Positions 6,918-9,551 of a stretch of 9,551 nucleotides of DNA are shown in pieces. A program made the translations under genes and the position numbers. The stretch spans positions 1-9,551 of the forward strand of contig CATYWI010000017.1 in assembly GCA_958414155.1 (NCBI GenBank). Reading direction: 5' to 3'. Numbering within the stretch: position 1 is the first letter of the stretch; each line of letters begins with the position of its first letter. The notes under the pieces were generated by a model. It saw only the letters and a list, made by a program, of their open reading frames with translations, had not been told where the DNA came from and made no database searches. This DNA is from an uncultured Anaerotruncus sp. (GTDB lineage Bacteria; Bacillota_A; Clostridia; Oscillospirales; CAG-272).

Positions 6918-6958
6918 GGGAAATGTAAGGCAATGCTATTGTCTTGCATTTCCCTTTT
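6918..6958 (+). terminator. Terminator-like hairpin between kinase and transporter genes
   Basis: RNA positions 6918-6933 can pair with 6939-6954 without a bulge, using two G-U pairs (16 bp). The outer part GGGAAATG/CATTTCCC is a perfect repeat. The stem is followed directly by TTTT (6955-6958) and CT. The stem is fairly A/U-rich and the U-run short, so termination may be partial. It would separate the regulator-kinase transcript from the transporter genes. Confidence 0.6.
6924..6929 (+). promoter_or_regulatory. Possible second regulator half-site
   Basis: TGTAAG here repeats the right half-site at 6903-6908 exactly 21 bp away, about two helical turns, so both would face the same side of the DNA. 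Bacillus Bce-type promoters have been described with a main and a secondary binding site. The hexamer also lies in the left arm of a hairpin, so its presence may have that other cause. Confidence 0.4.
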
Positions 6959-6968
6959 CTGCTATAAT
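6939..6968 (+). promoter_or_regulatory. Promoter of the transporter operon
   Basis: A perfect -10 TATAAT (6963-6968) lies 18 bp after TTGTCT (6939-6944), which matches the -35 consensus at four of six positions. Transcription would begin near 6975, giving a leader of about 93 nt. The weak -35, suboptimal spacing and upstream operator fit a promoter that needs an activator. The -35 lies within the right arm of the hairpin at 6918-6954. Confidence 0.7.
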
Positions 6969-6996
6969 AGCAACGCTGAACAAAGTCAAAACAAAT

Positions 6997-7024
6997 ACCG
7001 GTCGCCTGCCAGATATCGACCGGT
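6997..7024 (+). repeat. Stem-loop in the transporter operon 5'UTR
   Basis: ACCGGTCG (6997-7004) and CGACCGGT (7017-7024) form a perfect 8-bp GC-rich stem with a 12-nt loop. No U-run follows, so it is not a terminator. It ends about 28 nt before the ribosome binding site and could affect mRNA stability or bind a regulator; the role is unknown. Confidence 0.55.
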
Positions 7025-7050
7025 CCCGCAACGACAGAAGCAGGAAAGAA

Positions 7051-7057
7051 AAGGAGA
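7051..7057 (+). promoter_or_regulatory. Ribosome binding site fixing the transporter ATPase start
   Basis: AAGGAGA lies 10 nt before the ATG at 7068. The frame is open upstream to 6933, but those codons cover the promoter and 5'UTR, so the ATG at 7068 is the proper start. Confidence 0.8.
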
Positions 7058-7067
7058 TCGCATTTCG

Positions 7068-7835
7068 ATGAAAAATATTCTTGAAGTAAACGGGCTGAAA
7101 AAGGTCTATATAACACGGCTCGGAGGAAATCGCGTAGAGGCGCTTAAAAACGTAAATTTCAGCGTTTCCGCAGGTGAATATGTTGCGGTAATGGGAGAAT
7201 CAGGCTCCGGCAAAACCACACTGCTCAACATACTTGCCGCACTTGACAAGCCAACCGCAGGGAGCGTAATTCTTGACGGGAAGGATCTTGCGGCTGTCAG
7301 AGAATCCGACACAGCGGCATTCCGCCGCGATAATCTCGGTTTTGTGTTTCAGGACTTCAACCTGCTTGATACCTTCACTATCGAGGACAACATTTATCTT
7401 CCTCTCGTGCTTTCCGGCAAGCCGTACCGCGAGATAAATAAAAAAATACTCCCCATTGCGGAAAAGCTCGGGATCACCGAGATACTGAAAAAATATCCGT
7501 ATGAGATATCGGGCGGTCAGAAGCAGCGCGCCGCAGTTGCGCGGGCTTTGATAACCTCCCCCAAGCTGATACTTGCAGACGAGCCGACCGGAGCGCTCGA
7601 CTCAAAAGCCACGGACGAGCTTTTGCGTCTCTTTAGTGAGATCAACCGCACCGGTCAGACTATAATCATGGTCACACACTCGGTAAAAGCGGCAAGCTCC
7701 GCCGGGAGAGTACTGTTTATAAAGGACGGCGAGGTCTTCCATCAGCTATGGCGTGGAGACTCAACAGACGAGCAGCTTTACGGAAAGATATCCGACACTC
7801 TTACCCTGCTTGCGACCGGCGGTGACGCAAGATGA
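7068..7835 (+). CDS. bceA: Bce-type ABC transporter ATPase
   Basis: ATPase subunit of a Bce-type (type VII/MacB-like) transporter that protects against cell-wall-active peptides and also signals to the kinase. The 255-residue length matches BceA. Motifs: Walker A GESGSGKTT (43-51), Q-loop GFVFQDFNLLDTFT (Q95), signature ISGGQKQR (147-154), Walker B LILADEP (167-173), D-loop TGALDS and H204 in MVTHS. The wording around the Q-loop and signature is typical of BceA/YxdL/SalX-type ATPases. The frame extends upstream through the promoter, but the ATG at 7068 with AAGGAGA fits the domain start. The stop overlaps the permease start (ATGA). Expression is probably inducible through the operator at 6891-6910. 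The transported or recognised peptide cannot be read from the sequence. Confidence 0.93.
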   Translation: MKNILEVNGLKKVYITRLGGNRVEALKNVNFSVSAGEYVAVMGESGSGKTTLLNILAALDKPTAGSVILDGKDLAAVRESDTAAFRRDNLGFVFQDFNLLDTFTIEDNIYLPLVLSGKPYREINKKILPIAEKLGITEILKKYPYEISGGQKQRAAVARALITSPKLILADEPTGALDSKATDELLRLFSEINRTGQTIIMVTHSVKAASSAGRVLFIKDGEVFHQLWRGDSTDEQLYGKISDTLTLLATGGDAR

Positions 7836-9551
7836 ATATAGGTTTTTATCCGCGCCTTGCGGCAGACGGGATCCGCAAGAACAAACGTATGTATATTCCC
7901 TACATCCTCACCTGCACGGGCATGGTGATGATGTACTATATCATCACATTTCTGCAATACTCCGATGCGGTCCTCGCACTGCGCGGAGGCTCCACCATCG
8001 CCATGATGATGGGGCTGGGCAGCTGGGTGATCGCCGCGTTTGCGGTGATATTCCTGTTTTACACAAACTCCTTCCTTATCCGCCGACGCAAAAAGGAATT
8101 CGGACTTTACAACATTCTCGGCATGGGCAAGCATAATATCGGTATCATACTGTTTTTTGAAACACTGATAGTTGCGCTGATCTCGCTCACTGCGGGTCTT
8201 GCCGCCGGTATCACCTTTTCCAAGCTCGCGGAGCTGGGACTCGTGAACGTTATGAAAGGCAACGTGACATACGATCTCTCGGTATCTCCCATAGGCGTTG
8301 TTATGTCGCTTCTTATTTTCAACACGATATACCTGCTCATTTATATTAACTCACTCATTCAGATAAGAAAAAACAGTGCGATATCGCTCATGAAAAGCGA
8401 AAGCAACGGAGAGCGTCCGCCGCGTGCAAATTGGTTCATCGGCATACTCGGTATAATCATCCTTGCCGCAGCATACTATATCGCGGTATCCGTCAAGGAT
8501 CCGCTTGCGGCAATAGTGCTTTTCTTGATCGCCGTTATAATGGTCATCATCGCGACCTATATGATAATGATATCCGGCTCCGTCCTTCTTTGCCGTGTGC
8601 TCCGGAAGAAAAAGAGCTATTATTACAAGCCTAATCACTTTGTTTCGGTTTCATCAATGGCATACCGCATGAAGCGGAACGGCGCAGGACTTGCCTCGAT
8701 ATGCATACTGGCGACAATGGTGCTCGTTATGATATCCTCCACCTCGTGTCTGTATTTCGGCTCAGAGGACGCACTGCGCGCACGTTATCCCCGAGAGATA
8801 AATCTCTATTATAACATGACCGATCCGGAGGCTCTCAACGATGAAAACATCGGCGCGCTCAGAAATGCCGTATACCGGACCGCTACAGATGCACATGGTC
8901 AAGTAAAAAACGTGACCGACTGGCGCAGTGTTTCAGCTGTCGGATATCTCAGCGGCACCGAGGTAGAGACCGACCGTGACGTCGTTTACGACGTGCAATG
9001 GGTCGGAGACGTAGAAAATGTATGCACCTTTTATTTTGTTCCCCTTGCGGATTACAACAGAATGACAGGTGCAAATGAAACGCTTGAGGACGGCGAAGCA
9101 ATGATCTCACTCCATCGCACGACATATACAGAAGATGTCATCTCGTTCACACGCGGCGAAAGCTATAAGATCAAAAAGCAGGTGGACGAGTTGACCGCAA
9201 CCGGTGAGATATCGAGCGATATCACAGCGACAATAATCATTGTAGTTCCCGATCTCTTAAAAGCCGTAAGCAGGCTTTACGAGTACCACAGCGAGCATGC
9301 GGGAATACGGCTTATGTCGCGCTGGCAGTTCGGATTCGATACGGGACTTGACGAAACCGCGGAAAAAGAAGTATATCTTGCAATGCGCGATATACTTTGC
9401 GGTCCCGCGTTTGAAGAGGAGTACAGCATAAAATCACGCTCCGTAGAATGGCGTACCGCAAACAGCGAGGATTTTTATGCAACAAACGGCGGCTTTTTCT
9501 ACCTCGGTATCATTCTCAGCATAGTTTTCATATTTGCGGCGGTGCTTATTA
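7832..9551 (+). CDS. bceB: Bce-type ABC transporter permease (3' end beyond window)
   Basis: Large permease of the FtsX/BceB type, partial: 573 codons are open to the window end with no stop, and the C-terminus is missing. Helices are visible near residues 22-42, 58-79, 104-128, 153-174, 201-219, 226-250 and 285-308, then a large extracellular domain (about 310-553), then the start of the eighth helix (555-573). This is the BceB plan of ten helices with the peptide-sensing domain between helices 7 and 8, so about two helices remain outside. RRRKKEFGLYNILGMGK (84-100) is a BceB/FtsX hallmark. The extracellular domain is the likely determinant of ligand specificity and of signalling to the kinase; I cannot assign its ligand. 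The start ATG overlaps the ATPase stop (ATGA), so both subunits are probably translationally coupled. Confidence 0.92.
   Translation, partial: MNIGFYPRLAADGIRKNKRMYIPYILTCTGMVMMYYIITFLQYSDAVLALRGGSTIAMMMGLGSWVIAAFAVIFLFYTNSFLIRRRKKEFGLYNILGMGKHNIGIILFFETLIVALISLTAGLAAGITFSKLAELGLVNVMKGNVTYDLSVSPIGVVMSLLIFNTIYLLIYINSLIQIRKNSAISLMKSESNGERPPRANWFIGILGIIILAAAYYIAVSVKDPLAAIVLFLIAVIMVIIATYMIMISGSVLLCRVLRKKKSYYYKPNHFVSVSSMAYRMKRNGAGLASICILATMVLVMISSTSCLYFGSEDALRARYPREINLYYNMTDPEALNDENIGALRNAVYRTATDAHGQVKNVTDWRSVSAVGYLSGTEVETDRDVVYDVQWVGDVENVCTFYFVPLADYNRMTGANETLEDGEAMISLHRTTYTEDVISFTRGESYKIKKQVDELTATGEISSDITATIIIVVPDLLKAVSRLYEYHSEHAGIRLMSRWQFGFDTGLDETAEKEVYLAMRDILCGPAFEEEYSIKSRSVEWRTANSEDFYATNGGFFYLGIILSIVFIFAAVLI

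Noticed and set aside
6886..7071. 61-codon frame after the kinase gene (GTG start)
   Set aside because: It runs over the operator, promoter, hairpin and 5'UTR, and has no recognisable domain.
7753..8136. Frames inside the ATPase and permease genes (7753-8136 and 8431-8634)
   Set aside because: Out-of-frame shadows of the continuous ATPase and permease reading frames, which carry all family motifs.

Overview
The window reads as chromosomal DNA of a Firmicute, most likely a member of the Clostridia (Oscillospirales or a related gut order). The evidence is a Gram-positive lipoprotein signal on PotD, strong AGGAGG-type ribosome binding sites, ATGA start/stop overlaps between operon partners, and an intramembrane-sensing kinase paired with a Bce-type ABC transporter, an architecture typical of Firmicutes. 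The genus cannot be read from the sequence. All genes lie on the + strand. I see no rRNA, tRNA, insertion sequence, CRISPR array or sign of recent transfer.

Positions 1-350 are non-coding: a T-rich stretch, a good extended -10 promoter (about 149-177), and a leader of about 167 nt that can fold into a long stem followed by a U-run. Positions 351-4361 hold a complete potABCD polyamine importer: ATPase, two permeases and a substrate-binding lipoprotein, with each junction a 4-nt ATGA overlap. Unusually, PotD also ends in a transmembrane helix. After 18 nt comes a gene (4380-5102) for a four-helix membrane protein with a LiaF-like, repeat-containing tail. It looks like the fifth gene of the pot operon. 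A strong hairpin terminator (5123-5166) closes this unit.

The second half is a Bce-type antimicrobial-peptide sensing and resistance module. An OmpR-family response regulator (5212-5883) and an intramembrane-sensing kinase (5876-6889) form one transcription unit. Its -35 box lies at the U-tract of the preceding terminator. The 178-nt gap after the kinase is densely packed: a TTACA-N4-TGTAA operator, a second half-site 21 bp downstream, a terminator-like hairpin, a promoter whose -35 sits inside that hairpin, and a 5'UTR stem-loop. It leads into the ATPase (7068-7835) and the large permease (7832 to the window end, C-terminus missing).

Expected working model, from knowledge of the family: the BceAB-like transporter binds a cell-wall-active peptide or its lipid complex and passes its activity state to the kinase, which has almost no extracellular part. 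The regulator then activates the transporter promoter through the operator. Regulator and kinase appear to have their own unregulated promoter, while the transporter has the inducible one. The LiaF-like protein encoded just upstream is a second envelope-stress-type component, but its link to the Bce module is inferred only from proximity. I found no wholly undescribed system. The most unusual points are the doubly anchored PotD, the LiaF-like gene inside a polyamine operon, the structured pot leader, and the overlap of terminators with promoters.
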